The notes beneath the pieces were generated by a model. That model did not search any database. It was not told the origin of the DNA and saw only the letters and a program-made list of their open reading frames with translations. From Chloroflexota bacterium (GTDB lineage: Bacteria > Chloroflexota > Anaerolineae > UBA2200 > JACIWT01): a stretch of 64,000 nt of DNA. Location: contig JACIWT010000009.1 in assembly GCA_014360825.1 (NCBI GenBank), positions 1-64,000 of the forward strand, written 5' to 3'. Both the position numbers and the translations under genes were made by a program. Shown here in pieces: positions 8,221 through 16,108 of the stretch. Each line of letters begins with the position of its first letter. The stretch's first letter is position 1.

Positions 8221-8460
8221 TTAGCCACGCTGACAACTTCCCTCTACGGAGCAGGGCGGTGTCACACAGCGTTCCTCTCGCCCACAACATGTTTTTCCTG
8301 CTTCTCGGTGCATCCGCCCACTTATGAGGTAGGGCGCGGAGAAGACTCTCGTAAGGCGAGAGCCGCCACAGTGTGGACAGATAGGTGTGGCCTCGCCTTG
8401 CTGACATCGAATTTCCACATGCTCCCCGCAGTTGTCACAGCGGTATTCGTAGATTGGCAT
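8221..8460 (-). CDS. FmdB-family zinc-ribbon protein with Cys-rich tail
   Basis: This 79-residue protein begins MPIYEYRCDNCGEHVEI and has a second CPHCGG knuckle, together a single zinc ribbon of the FmdB/CxxC regulatory family. The C-terminal tail GKTCCGREERCVTPPCSVEG adds several cysteines, as often seen in anaerobe homologues, and may bind a second metal. The ATG at 8460 follows GGGAGG. It sits directly downstream of the NifU-like scaffold gene. The family has no firmly established biochemical role. Confidence 0.85.
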   Translation of the reverse strand: MPIYEYRCDNCGEHVEIRCQQGEATPICPHCGGSRLTRVFSAPYLISGRMHREAGKTCCGREERCVTPPCSVEGSCQRG

Positions 8461-8471
8461 TTTGCCTCCCA

Positions 8472-8888
8472 TTATCTCTTCATTCGACGCGTGTACAATG
8501 ATCGCCAGTCATGTAAATCAACCATCTGCCGCCGCCGATAGTCCTCAATCGCGCGGTGTAACACGGTGGCAGCCAGGTTAGAGCAGTGTAACTTCTCGAG
8601 GGGCAATCCGCCCAGTTCCGTTGAGATGTCATCATCGGTTAAGCGCATCGCTTCTTCCAATGTGAGCCCCTTCGCCAGTTCACTCAAAGCGCTGCAGGTA
8701 GCAATGGCAGCCCCGCAACCTTGTACCAGATATTTGATGTCCACCAGGCGATTGTCCTGTACTTTGATGAACATGATGAACACGTCACCACAGGATGCAT
8801 CGCCCAACTGGCCTACACCATCAGCATCCTGTATGACACCTACATTACGAGGCTCTTGGAAGTGAGCCAACACTTTCTCGTTATACAT
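8472..8888 (-). CDS. IscU/NifU-type iron-sulfur scaffold protein
   Basis: This 138-residue U-type scaffold should assemble Fe-S clusters for transfer to apo-proteins. The three cluster-binding cysteines are present in GDASCGDVF, VQGCGAAIATCSAL and KLHCSNLA. The opening MYNEKVLAHFQEPRNVG is the family's N-terminus. The NifU C-terminal domain is absent, so it is the short NifU/IscU form. No cysteine desulfurase is in the window. Its place among NifX, Mrp, MinD-ferredoxin and ferredoxin genes supports an Fe-S or metallocofactor role for the whole cluster. Confidence 0.93.
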   Translation of the reverse strand: MYNEKVLAHFQEPRNVGVIQDADGVGQLGDASCGDVFIMFIKVQDNRLVDIKYLVQGCGAAIATCSALSELAKGLTLEEAMRLTDDDISTELGGLPLEKLHCSNLAATVLHRAIEDYRRRQMVDLHDWRSLYTRRMKR

Positions 8889-8998
8889 ACCTCGATCCCT
8901 CTCGATGTCTCGCTCGTGTTCAGACGTACTTCACTTGCCAGATTCGGGATCCCTGTCGCGCCGCTATCTGGTTCGCTGGGCGATGATACGGGATGACT

Positions 8999-9334
8999 TT
9001 ATCTGCGCAGCGGGATAGCACACAGGAAACGCAATGTCTCTAGTCCGGCATTGCTGAACTGGTGCAATTCGTTAGGCAGTACCAGTGCGGTGTCGCCGAC
9101 CGAGAGAGTTTGCTCTTGGTTCGCGCCTCGTAACTTAGCCTGCCCACTCAGGATGAACACCTGGTGCTCGTAAGGGTGAGCGTGATATGGCGTGGAAGCA
9201 TTGGGCTGCACCTCGAACATGCGCAGAGCAAAAGTGGGTGCGCCATCGGCCTCAGCCCACAGCCAGCGAATTGTTACTCCTGGCACATTCTCGATTGGTT
9301 CGGCCAGGACGTCCATTGCGTGTTTGATTTGCAT
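8999..9334 (-). CDS. Single-domain cupin protein
   Basis: This 111-residue beta-barrel protein has cupin motif 1 TPYHAHPYEHQVFILSG (His, His, Glu, His-type metal ligands) and motif 2 GDTALVLPNELHQFSN. It probably binds a divalent metal; no substrate can be named. It lies between the ferredoxin and NifU genes on the same strand with short gaps, and so is probably part of the same transcription unit. Confidence 0.85.
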   Translation of the reverse strand: MQIKHAMDVLAEPIENVPGVTIRWLWAEADGAPTFALRMFEVQPNASTPYHAHPYEHQVFILSGQAKLRGANQEQTLSVGDTALVLPNELHQFSNAGLETLRFLCAIPLRR

Positions 9335-9387
9335 GCTTCGTCTCCTTAGAAGAATTTATGTACTGACATCTAGGACACCTTAATGAG

Positions 9388-9828
9388 TCACCGGCCTCGA
9401 CGACGCAGGCGGAAACGGTGGCCCGTCTCCGTGGCCGATGGGGGGCCTCCTCCAACTCTGGGGCCTGGATGGCCTAACCGCCGGGCTAGGATATCGAGCA
9501 AGTAAGGACCCAGACGGGGCACGATCTCTCGCCTGACGAGGGAGGCCATTGCGCCCAGGGCGGGCACGATTTTGGCCTGCGGGGAGCGGGAAGTCGGATA
9601 GGATGTGATCTGGATTACCCCAGGGCCAGTCTGTGCCACCGGAAGATGGACCGGTTCAGTTATGACTTGGATGGCTCCCTCTGGACATGCAGTCACACAG
9701 GCTTGGCATTCAGTACACTTCTCCTGTTCGATGGTTGCCACGCCATCCACTAGGTGGATGGCCTCAACCGGGCAGACCTCTATGCAGGTGCTACAGCCAG
9801 CACATTTATCGGGCTGCACATATATCAT
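9388..9828 (-). CDS. 2x[4Fe-4S] ferredoxin with basic C-terminal extension
   Basis: This 146-residue protein has two CxxCxxCxxxC motifs, CAGCSTCIEVCP and CTECQACVTACP, in the first 60 residues, giving a bacterial-type 2[4Fe-4S] electron carrier. The remaining 80 residues form a low-complexity tail rich in Pro, Gly and Arg. The ATG at 9828 is preceded by GAGG about 10 bases upstream and opens directly into the ferredoxin fold; an upstream in-frame extension is unlikely. It may feed electrons to the radical SAM protein or the MinD-ferredoxin ATPases of the cluster (inference). Confidence 0.88.
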   Translation of the reverse strand: MIYVQPDKCAGCSTCIEVCPVEAIHLVDGVATIEQEKCTECQACVTACPEGAIQVITEPVHLPVAQTGPGVIQITSYPTSRSPQAKIVPALGAMASLVRREIVPRLGPYLLDILARRLGHPGPRVGGGPPSATETGHRFRLRRRGR

Positions 9829-9905
9829 TACACGCGTACCTCTCGTTTTGAGTAATTCATTTGGTGCCAAAGCCAAGAAGTAGCCGACATGAGCAATGAC
9901 CCCTA

Positions 9906-10679
9906 TCATTCGACCCTTTCCGCCGGTCGCCTCCGCCGCATTTCCCCCTCATCCAGGGGCATCACCGCCGGCCGCTCTGCTCGGTATACGTTCAGAACTG
10001 GCAATCCTGCAAAGGCCCTCTCAATCTGCTCCATCGCCGCCGGGCTTAAAGGCCGCTCTGGGCTGGGCCGCAGCGGCGTGTTCAGTTGCACCTCATCGGG
10101 TGAAAGCCCCCGCGCGATCTCAGCCATCTCCCTTGCTCGGGTACGGTTGGCTTCGATGAACATCATTTGTAAGGCCAGTTTTCCCCCGAATTCCTCCCGG
10201 AACCGTCTGATACCCAATAGGATATGGGCTAGGTTGTACGGAGCGAAGGGACGATTGATTTGGCGTAACAACGCGTCATCCGGTGCGTCCACTTTCGCGA
10301 CCACAGTGTCAAAGAGGGCTAAATCCCGCCGCACGTCTCTCCGAGGCATTAGAGAGGCGTTCGTCAAGATAGCGATAGGACAGTCGGGCAGGGCCTCTCG
10401 CACTACCGCCACCAGATCCGCCAAGTTAGCAGCAAGAGTGGGCTCCCCTGTCCCCGAAAAGGTCACGTAATCTATAGGTAGGTCATGGATGGCGGATAGT
10501 TCCTCTGCCAATCGGGATGGTTCGACAAATGGCCGCCGCTCTGAGATCCCATGCTTGGTCCGTCCTAACTGGCAGTAGATGCAGTCGAATGAACAGGTCT
10601 TGCCCGAGGCGGAGATTGGGTCCACTCCCAATGAACGCCCCAGTCGCCAGGAAGGCACCGGCCCGTAAAGTAGGCTCAC
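9906..10679 (-). CDS. Radical SAM protein (COG0731-like)
   Basis: This 257-residue enzyme has the radical SAM cluster motif CSFDCIYCQLG near residue 29 (CxxxCxxC), the glycine-rich FSGTGEPTLA segment that contacts S-adenosylmethionine, and the family's MSLLYGPVPSWRLGRSLGVD start. It belongs to the Fe-S oxidoreductase group related to COG0731; the substrate is unknown. The start is GTG, overlapping the stop of the NifX-domain gene as GTGA, so translation is coupled. Members of this group are recurrent neighbours of NifX/Mrp clusters in anaerobes. Confidence 0.88.
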   Translation of the reverse strand: MSLLYGPVPSWRLGRSLGVDPISASGKTCSFDCIYCQLGRTKHGISERRPFVEPSRLAEELSAIHDLPIDYVTFSGTGEPTLAANLADLVAVVREALPDCPIAILTNASLMPRRDVRRDLALFDTVVAKVDAPDDALLRQINRPFAPYNLAHILLGIRRFREEFGGKLALQMMFIEANRTRAREMAEIARGLSPDEVQLNTPLRPSPERPLSPAAMEQIERAFAGLPVLNVYRAERPAVMPLDEGEMRRRRPAERVE

Positions 10680-11248
10680 TGCTTAGACTCCCCTTCCAAT
10701 TTCTTCAGCCGCTCCATGACCTCATCCAGTCGCTTTTGGAGGTCCGAGGCCATTTCTCGCAAGGCGGAGAGTTCTTCCTGGCGGAGGGATGTTGGGGATG
10801 AAGTGAGTGGTGCCGGCGGTGTCATGCCCCCCTCTGTCCCCGCACTCCATCTGCCTCCCATACCGCGTCTCCCGCCCCAGCCCATTCCCATACCCGCGTA
10901 CGGACTGGCTGTGGCTCCACCCAGGGCCTGCAAGCGACCCTCTTTGTAGGCACTGATGGCCTCCTGCACAGTGCCTCCTGCGATCGGGTAAATGGAGACC
11001 CCTGCGGCCTGAAAAACCCCAAAGGCATTCGGTCCCACGTTGCCGGTCAAGACAGCCCGCGCGCCGCGACTGATGACAAATTGGGCTGCCTGGATGCCAG
11101 CACCCCCTGGGGCCGAGACAGTCGGGTTCTGCACAGCCTCGAACTGCATCGTATCTGTATCTACAAACAAGTAGTAGGGACAGCGACCGAACACTGGAGC
11201 AACTTCTGCCCCAAGGTCGGTGCCAGTAGCACTTACGGCGATTTTCAT
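10676..11248 (-). CDS. NifX/NafY-type cofactor-binding protein with C-terminal coiled coil
   Basis: This 190-residue protein has residues 1-110 forming a dinitrogenase iron-molybdenum cofactor domain (MKIAVSATGTDLGAEVAPVFGRCPYYLFVD, then GAGIQAAQFVISRGARAVLTG and a GRLQALGGA end). This is followed by a Gly/Met-rich linker and a C-terminal coiled coil (QEELSALREMASDLQKRLDE) like that of DUF5320 proteins. It is effectively a NifX plus DUF5320 composite. Family members bind Fe-S or Fe-Mo clusters. It overlaps the radical SAM gene by four bases. Confidence 0.85.
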   Translation of the reverse strand: MKIAVSATGTDLGAEVAPVFGRCPYYLFVDTDTMQFEAVQNPTVSAPGGAGIQAAQFVISRGARAVLTGNVGPNAFGVFQAAGVSIYPIAGGTVQEAISAYKEGRLQALGGATASPYAGMGMGWGGRRGMGGRWSAGTEGGMTPPAPLTSSPTSLRQEELSALREMASDLQKRLDEVMERLKKLEGESKQ

Positions 11249-11325
11249 GAAACTCCTCCTTTCCATTGCATGACGGGTTTTCCCTACAGAATCCCCGAAC
11301 TAGCAGACAATTTTCGAGTGGGTGT

Positions 11326-11358
11326 GGGGATGACGGCTGAACAATCACCGTCATCCCC
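11326..11358. other. Perfect 11-bp hairpin inside the metal cluster
   Basis: GGGGATGACGG (11326-11336) and its exact complement (11348-11358) flank an 11-nt loop in the gap between the DUF5320 gene and the second NifX gene. No T run follows on either strand, so it is more likely an RNA-processing or mRNA-stability element than a terminator. Confidence 0.5.
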
Positions 11359-11370
11359 GCCTCTATGGGG

Positions 11371-11679
11371 TTATGTGGCTTGTTTTTCTAATTCCTCGAT
11401 GCGCTTTGTAATGGCATCCAGTTGTGCTTTCAGGGCTTCTGCTTGTGATTTCAGCATCTGGGCCTCTTGCTGTGGCGACATAGCGCCGGGCGCTGGGGCT
11501 GCGAAAGGCCACATCGGTGCCCCCCACGCAGCCATCGCTGGGGTGGGCCAACGACCGGTCATCAAGTACTCAGCGCAGGGTCCCAGGCCACTGGCGCTCC
11601 GTCCCACCCAGCCGGGGCTAAAGCCGAAGCGCATCCAGCCGGGCTGCCCTGTAGCGTAGTACAACCATCGGTGTCGCAC
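11371..11679 (-). CDS. DUF5320-like protein with C-terminal coiled coil
   Basis: This 102-residue protein has an N-terminal half rich in Trp, Gly, Pro and Met (YATGQPGWMRFGFSPGWVG) and a C-terminal helix, SPQQEAQMLKSQAEALKAQL then DAITKRIEELEKQ, the usual DUF5320 coiled coil. It starts with GTG behind AGGAGGG. DUF5320 proteins are found next to NifX and Mrp genes in anaerobes and have no known function. The coiled coil resembles that at the end of the neighbouring NifX protein, so the two may interact (inference). Confidence 0.75.
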   Translation of the reverse strand: MRHRWLYYATGQPGWMRFGFSPGWVGRSASGLGPCAEYLMTGRWPTPAMAAWGAPMWPFAAPAPGAMSPQQEAQMLKSQAEALKAQLDAITKRIEELEKQAT

Positions 11680-11718
11680 GGGTATCCCTCCTTTCTCTTC
11701 TGTTTTTCATTTGCAAAC

Positions 11719-11934
11719 CTATCGCTGGAGAGGCGGGTAACGGAGCGGAGGGTATGGCACTCCAGCATAAGGGCTCATTCCTATGGCCCACCATCGGCGC
11801 GGGAGCCATGGGAAGGAGCGGCAATAGGGATAGGGGTTGCCCATTCCTCGCCCTATGCCGAGCCCACGAGTAAGGCCTGCGCCAGGCCAATACCCTCTTC
11901 CGAACCCTCTGGCCCCTCGACCGAACCTTGCCAT
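11719..11934 (-). CDS. Small Gly/Arg/Trp-rich protein (DUF5320-like)
   Basis: This 71-residue protein begins MARFGRGARGFGRGYW and continues with many Gly, Arg, Pro, Tyr and Trp residues. It is low complexity with a single Cys. It resembles the N-terminal half of DUF5320 proteins without the coiled coil, so together with the next gene it may be a split version. I chose the ATG at 11934, eight bases after GGAGG; two in-frame ATGs slightly upstream sit too close to the ribosome site. Function unknown. Confidence 0.65.
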   Translation of the reverse strand: MARFGRGARGFGRGYWPGAGLTRGLGIGRGMGNPYPYCRSFPWLPRRWWAIGMSPYAGVPYPPLRYPPLQR

Positions 11935-11954
11935 CTTCATCACCTCCTCTTCTC

Positions 11955-12362
11955 TCAGTGCAACAGTTCGGTATGATCCACGATCGTGCCATCTATGTAG
12001 GCTCGGACTGCTGTCTCGACATCCGGGATATCGGTAATGATCGGCGTGATTCCGTACTGCCTCATACTTTCATAGGCCCCCGCCCCCATCCCACGGGCCA
12101 GAAGCACTTGGCAATCGGCGATGGCGGCGGCCATCCGCGTGTGGCGGCTCTGCGCGGCTGCATCAAAGCCGTGACCACGCGGGTCGGCCCTGTGGGCCTC
12201 TTCGGCCTGTGGCTGACCAGCAAACTGGGCATGGCCCATCTTGTCGCGGGTTTCACGGGCAACGATTTTTCCGTCCTCGATGGTCAGGACGAGATAGAAA
12301 GGGGCGCGGCCAAAGTGCTGACTGATAGTCACCCCATCTTCCGTCACAGCGGCGATTTTCAT
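11955..12362 (-). CDS. NifX/NifB-type Fe-Mo cofactor-binding domain protein
   Basis: This 135-residue protein has a single dinitrogenase iron-molybdenum cofactor domain: MKIAAVTEDGVTISQHFGRA at the N-terminus, then IADCQVLLARGMGAGAYESM and AYIDGTIVD at the end. The middle holds a His-rich insert (EEAHRADPRGHGFDAAAQSR) that could add metal ligands. GGAGGGAACT precedes the ATG at 12362. It lies 35 bases after mrp. No nitrogenase structural genes are present, so this is the widespread non-nitrogenase branch (MTH1175-like). Confidence 0.9.
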   Translation of the reverse strand: MKIAAVTEDGVTISQHFGRAPFYLVLTIEDGKIVARETRDKMGHAQFAGQPQAEEAHRADPRGHGFDAAAQSRHTRMAAAIADCQVLLARGMGAGAYESMRQYGITPIITDIPDVETAVRAYIDGTIVDHTELLH

Positions 12363-12397
12363 AGTTCCCTCCTGTTTAGAATTTGCGTTTTCCACTG

Positions 12398-13465
12398 CTA
12401 ACTGAAGAGCGGTGTTGTTTTCCGCTCCGGTATTACCTCGATCAATCGTGCGACGATGGGTGCGAAGGTTTCTGTTGGGTATGCCTCAATCGCCCCCTGG
12501 TCGCATAATTGCGAGAGGCGGGGTTCGATTGGCAACCGACCTAATAAAGGTACTCCCAGCCGCCTGGCGGTCTCTTCGGCGTGGCTGGGGCCGAAGATAT
12601 CGTAAGGCTGGTCGTTGTCCGGGCACTGGAAGTAACTCATGTTCTCAATTAGGCCCAGGATAGGTACCTGTAGCTGCGAGGCCATTTGCGCGGCCTTGCG
12701 GACCACCATGCCCGCCAATTCCTGGGGTGAGGTAACTAACACTACCCCATTCAGCGGCAGGCTTTGCATCACGGTGAGAGGCGCGTCAGCCGTGCCTGGT
12801 GGTAGGTCTACCAGCAGGTAGTCCAGATCACCCCAGAAAACATCGCCCCAGAATTGTTTGATCGCCCCACTGATCAAGGGGCCGCGCCAGATCACGGCAG
12901 CGTCCTCGAAGGGGAGCAACAAGTTGATGGACATGATCCCGATGCCTAGTTTGCTTCGCACCGGGAGGATGCCCAAAGGGCTCTGACTTGGCCTGTCTGC
13001 CAAGCCGAACATTTTTGGAATACTGGGGCCGGTGATGTCGGCATCGAGAATGCCCACTCTATGTCCTTCGTGTCTTAGACCCACAGCCAACAGGGCAGTC
13101 ACCAAAGATTTGCCTACGCCTCCCTTTCCACTCATTACGGCGATCGTGTGGCGAATGTCATTGAGATGTGCTGCCAACGGGGTCGCCTCTTGGGCAGAGA
13201 CAACCTGTTCCCGCTCCTCAGCAGTCATTTCCGTCACTTCGACTTCTACTTCTTGCACACTCTCTAGGGCCAGTACCGCGGCCTTGGCATCCTGGACAAT
13301 TTTGTCCTTAAGAGGGCAGGCCAGTGTGGTCAGTGCTAGGCGAAAGCGCACTTTCCCGTCCTTCACCACAATATCACGCACCATCCCCAACTCGACGATG
13401 CTTTTTCTTAGCTCAGGATCTATCACCCCTTTCAGCGCTTCACGAATTTTTTGCTCAGTGATCAT
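12398..13465 (-). CDS. mrp: Mrp/NBP35-type iron-sulfur carrier ATPase with N-terminal MIP18 domain
   Basis: This 355-residue protein has a MIP18/DUF59 domain at residues 1-85, then a P-loop ATPase with the deviant Walker motif SGKGGVGKS (about 111-119) and DLPPGTADAPLT in the middle. It is expected to carry a bridging Fe-S cluster between two subunits and deliver it to target proteins. The family's C-terminal CxxC is represented by ENMSYFQCPDNDQPYDIFG, in which only the first cysteine remains, so cluster binding could be altered. GGAGGATGC precedes the ATG. Confidence 0.93.
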   Translation of the reverse strand: MITEQKIREALKGVIDPELRKSIVELGMVRDIVVKDGKVRFRLALTTLACPLKDKIVQDAKAAVLALESVQEVEVEVTEMTAEEREQVVSAQEATPLAAHLNDIRHTIAVMSGKGGVGKSLVTALLAVGLRHEGHRVGILDADITGPSIPKMFGLADRPSQSPLGILPVRSKLGIGIMSINLLLPFEDAAVIWRGPLISGAIKQFWGDVFWGDLDYLLVDLPPGTADAPLTVMQSLPLNGVVLVTSPQELAGMVVRKAAQMASQLQVPILGLIENMSYFQCPDNDQPYDIFGPSHAEETARRLGVPLLGRLPIEPRLSQLCDQGAIEAYPTETFAPIVARLIEVIPERKTTPLFS

Positions 13466-13563
13466 GCATCCTCCTTTGTGGATCTTTCAGGTTTAGGAAC
13501 TCGCTCCTTGATCGCAACGACAGCGAGTCCGGGTTGACTAAAAACACAAAACTAAACTCCCTC

Positions 13564-14481
13564 TCAAGGGATATAGCCATTGCTCAGGGTCTCTGCGCTC
13601 CTCACCAAAACATGGTCTTTCACTTGCTGCCATATTCGAATCAGTTCCTGTGTCACGGGTCCATCGGTGTATTCGCTTACTGGGACCCCATGCACCATTG
13701 CCTCAGTAACCACCATATCGTAAGGAAGGCACCCAGCCAGAGGGACGCCCCTTTCTGTGCAGAAGTGAGCCACTTCCTTGGCTCGTCTTGGGTTGATGTC
13801 GGCTTTGTTGATGCACACCAAGGCCTGTATCCTAAAATGCTCTGTCAATGCCAATATACGCGCCAGGTCATGTGCACCTGAGATGGTGGGTTCAGTTATT
13901 AGGAGAGCTAAATCAGCCCCCGTCGCAGCGGCGATGACCGGGCAGCCGATGCCTGGTGGGCCGTCCACGATGAGGAGGTCGCTGTGATCCTCCAGTGCTG
14001 CCAATCGTGCCCGTTGCTTGACCAAACTCACTAGTTTGCCTGAATTCTCGCGGGCCGCAATGAGATGGGCATGGAACAGCAGTCCAAAGCGGGTACGGGA
14101 CTGGAACCAGCGGCCATCCACCGAGTTCTCCATAGAGATGGCATTGGCGGGACACTGGTAGAAACAGGCGGCACATCCCTCGCAGGGAATGCGGTCCACA
14201 CGATAACCGTTTTCCTCTCGCACAACGGCCCCGAAACGACAGACCTCTGCGCAGACGCCACAGGCGATACATGTTTGCGGGTTGATCACCGCCACCTGCC
14301 CTCCAACAAAGTCTTGGCTCTCCTGCACCTCTGGAGCCAGCACCAGTTCCAGGTTGGCTGCGTCCACATCGGCATCGGCCAAGACGATGGACATCTCCCG
14401 GGATGCCAGATGAGCCAGGGCAGCAGCGATGGTGGTTTTCCCAGTCCCACCTTTTCCACTCAGGACAACGATTTGCTTCAC
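13564..14481 (-). CDS. MinD/ParA-type ATPase with inserted 2[4Fe-4S] ferredoxin domain (copy 2)
   Basis: This 305-residue protein opens MKQIVVLSGKGGTGKTT (deviant Walker A). An inserted ferredoxin with CIACGVCAEVC and CEGCAACFYQCP lies at about residues 60-105, and the ATPase resumes with LLIVDGPPGIGCPVI. The architecture is the COG1149 family, found in tandem pairs in anaerobes and of unproven function. I chose the GTG at 14481, which overlaps the stop of the preceding copy as GTGA and leads straight into the P-loop. The pair probably works as a heterodimer in Fe-S or cofactor handling (inference). Confidence 0.92.
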   Translation of the reverse strand: MKQIVVLSGKGGTGKTTIAAALAHLASREMSIVLADADVDAANLELVLAPEVQESQDFVGGQVAVINPQTCIACGVCAEVCRFGAVVREENGYRVDRIPCEGCAACFYQCPANAISMENSVDGRWFQSRTRFGLLFHAHLIAARENSGKLVSLVKQRARLAALEDHSDLLIVDGPPGIGCPVIAAATGADLALLITEPTISGAHDLARILALTEHFRIQALVCINKADINPRRAKEVAHFCTERGVPLAGCLPYDMVVTEAMVHGVPVSEYTDGPVTQELIRIWQQVKDHVLVRSAETLSNGYIP

Positions 14482-15335
14482 CCCAATTGCACCCTCACAA
14501 TCCAGTTGTAGAGATCTTGGAAATGCTCTCGATACGAAGGAAATGCCTCCACCAGGGGCACACCGTCTGAGCATGGGGCTGCGATACGCCTGTCGAGAGG
14601 AATGCGCATTAGGACAGGGATGCCCTCAGCGGTGCAATAATCTTCCACCCCGGTATTACCAACACCGTCACGGTTTATGACCACACCGACGGGCAAGCCC
14701 AACGTGTCGCGCGCCACCTCGACTGCCAGCCGCAGGTCGTGGAGGCCGAATGGCGTGGGCTCGGTGACAAGGAGGGCGAAATCGGCTCCGCGAAGACTTT
14801 CCACTACCGGGCAAGCAGTGCCGGGAGGCGCGTCCAAGATAGAGACAACCCCCGGTTGGCATTCTTGGAGGCGCTTCTTAAGTTGGCGTATAACGGGCGT
14901 GGCCATTGGTTCGCCCACATTTAGGATGCCTTGGGCGAAGGCAATCGGACCTGCCTGACCTTCCTCGATGATGCCAACTGGCCTTGGCTCTTCGTGCATC
15001 GCTTTTTGAGGACAGTTCAGGATGCAACTCCCACAGCCATGGCAGAGTTCCGGGAAGATCAGCAATTTCTGCCCGACCACTGCGATGGCGTGATAGGCAC
15101 AGACCTCCGCACAGCGCCCGCAATAATCGCAGAGAGCAAAATCCACCACTGGGAGAGAGACACCCACCTCCTCTCTTCGCTGGATGGTTGGTCGCAGGTA
15201 CAGGTGGGCGTTCGGGTCCTCTACATCGCAATCCAGAAACTGGACGGCCAGGTGCTCCTGCAAAGCGAGCGCCAGGCTGGTCGCCACAGTCGTCTTGCCA
15301 GTTCCTCCTTTGCCGCTGGCTACAGTGATGATCAT
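14478..15335 (-). CDS. MinD/ParA-type ATPase with inserted 2[4Fe-4S] ferredoxin domain (copy 1)
   Basis: This 285-residue protein has Walker A SGKGGTGKTT at residues 7-16, ferredoxin motifs CDYCGRCAEVC and CHGCGSCILNCP at about 68-110, and a second ATPase half with ILDAPPGTACPVVES and VTEPTPFGLHDL. GGGGGGAAGA precedes the ATG at 15335. It shares the architecture of the following gene and is translationally coupled on both sides: the start overlaps the DUF364 stop and the end overlaps copy 2. Sequence differences between copies are large enough to suggest specialised subunits rather than a recent duplication. Confidence 0.92.
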   Translation of the reverse strand: MIITVASGKGGTGKTTVATSLALALQEHLAVQFLDCDVEDPNAHLYLRPTIQRREEVGVSLPVVDFALCDYCGRCAEVCAYHAIAVVGQKLLIFPELCHGCGSCILNCPQKAMHEEPRPVGIIEEGQAGPIAFAQGILNVGEPMATPVIRQLKKRLQECQPGVVSILDAPPGTACPVVESLRGADFALLVTEPTPFGLHDLRLAVEVARDTLGLPVGVVINRDGVGNTGVEDYCTAEGIPVLMRIPLDRRIAAPCSDGVPLVEAFPSYREHFQDLYNWIVRVQLG

Positions 15336-16108
15336 TCTTCCCCCCGTATGGAACGTTCGCGAGTACAACTGCGAGTTCCTTCTGTCTTTCCTTTTAACAT
15401 CGTCAACAGCCTGACCCCTGCTAACTGGGGAAAGGTGGCTCCCTGGCTGACGCATCTCAGCACAGCCTGATTGTCCATCACCACAGTACCCGCTATTGCG
15501 TGGACTCCGTACTCAAAGAGCAGCGGTGATAATGGCGTGCTGGCTCCGAGGACGACGACAAATGCGTCTGGACGGCAAAGTGCCATCAATTTGTCGAAGG
15601 TATGGTTGATCAGTGAAGTCCCCGTAATGGCAACCACGTCAGCCTGGGGCAATACAGCAGGCGCCTGTTCGGCCGGCAATTCATCGCCGCGCGGCTTCAG
15701 TTCCAGCACCCATAGTTGCCTGGCCCAATCGCGGATCCGCGGCGTGAATGGAAAATGACCTACAATAGCAACCTGTTTGCCCGTCCCACGCTCTCGGATT
15801 AATTCCTCAGCATTTAGTTCGATGCAGAGATTCTCGTCCACCTCCAGCAGTGAATTGATGGCTGCCATGCCGATACTAGCCTCTAGGAGGCTGTTCGAAC
15901 GCACCATAGTTGACAATTCCAAAGCGCTTCGTTCCAGCAGATGGCCGGCTTCTCTGACAGGGCCGCGGTGGCAATGGTCGTCATCGCGCAGTGTCGAGGC
16001 CAAGCCACAGCGACTGCTTACCACCGCCGTCCAGAATGCCCCAATGCAGACGTCCTGCACTGGTCTATCTTCTCGTAAACTAGCAAGCAAGTCTTCAATG
16101 ATAGGCAC
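15332..16108 (-). CDS. DUF4213/DUF364 putative metal-chelation protein
   Basis: This 258-residue protein has an N-terminal DUF4213-like part (PIIEDLLASLREDRPVQDVC, then NSLLEASIGMAAINSLL) and a C-terminal DUF364 Rossmann-like part (KQVAIVGHFPFTPRIRD, VVAITGTSLINHTFDKLMAL, VVVLGASTPLSPLLFEYGVH). Family members are annotated as possible heavy-metal or cofactor chelators; this rests on structural similarity, not on an assayed activity. It starts at a GTG preceded by AGGAGGGAGCAG and overlaps both PadR (14 bases) and the first MinD gene (4 bases), so it belongs to the operon. Confidence 0.88.
   Translation of the reverse strand: MPIIEDLLASLREDRPVQDVCIGAFWTAVVSSRCGLASTLRDDDHCHRGPVREAGHLLERSALELSTMVRSNSLLEASIGMAAINSLLEVDENLCIELNAEELIRERGTGKQVAIVGHFPFTPRIRDWARQLWVLELKPRGDELPAEQAPAVLPQADVVAITGTSLINHTFDKLMALCRPDAFVVVLGASTPLSPLLFEYGVHAIAGTVVMDNQAVLRCVSQGATFPQLAGVRLLTMLKGKTEGTRSCTRERSIRGEE

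Noticed and set aside
9889-10470. Long plus-strand open frame opposite the radical SAM gene
   Set aside because: Antisense shadow of a well-supported gene; composition is Arg/Ser-rich without domain motifs. The same applies to other long antisense frames, such as those opposite mrp (13032-13496), pstC and the MinD genes.
13499-13528. 7-bp inverted repeat ACTCGCT/AGCGAGT in the gap between mrp and the second MinD gene
   Set aside because: Long spacer, no T run and no promoter; too weak to call a terminator or operator.
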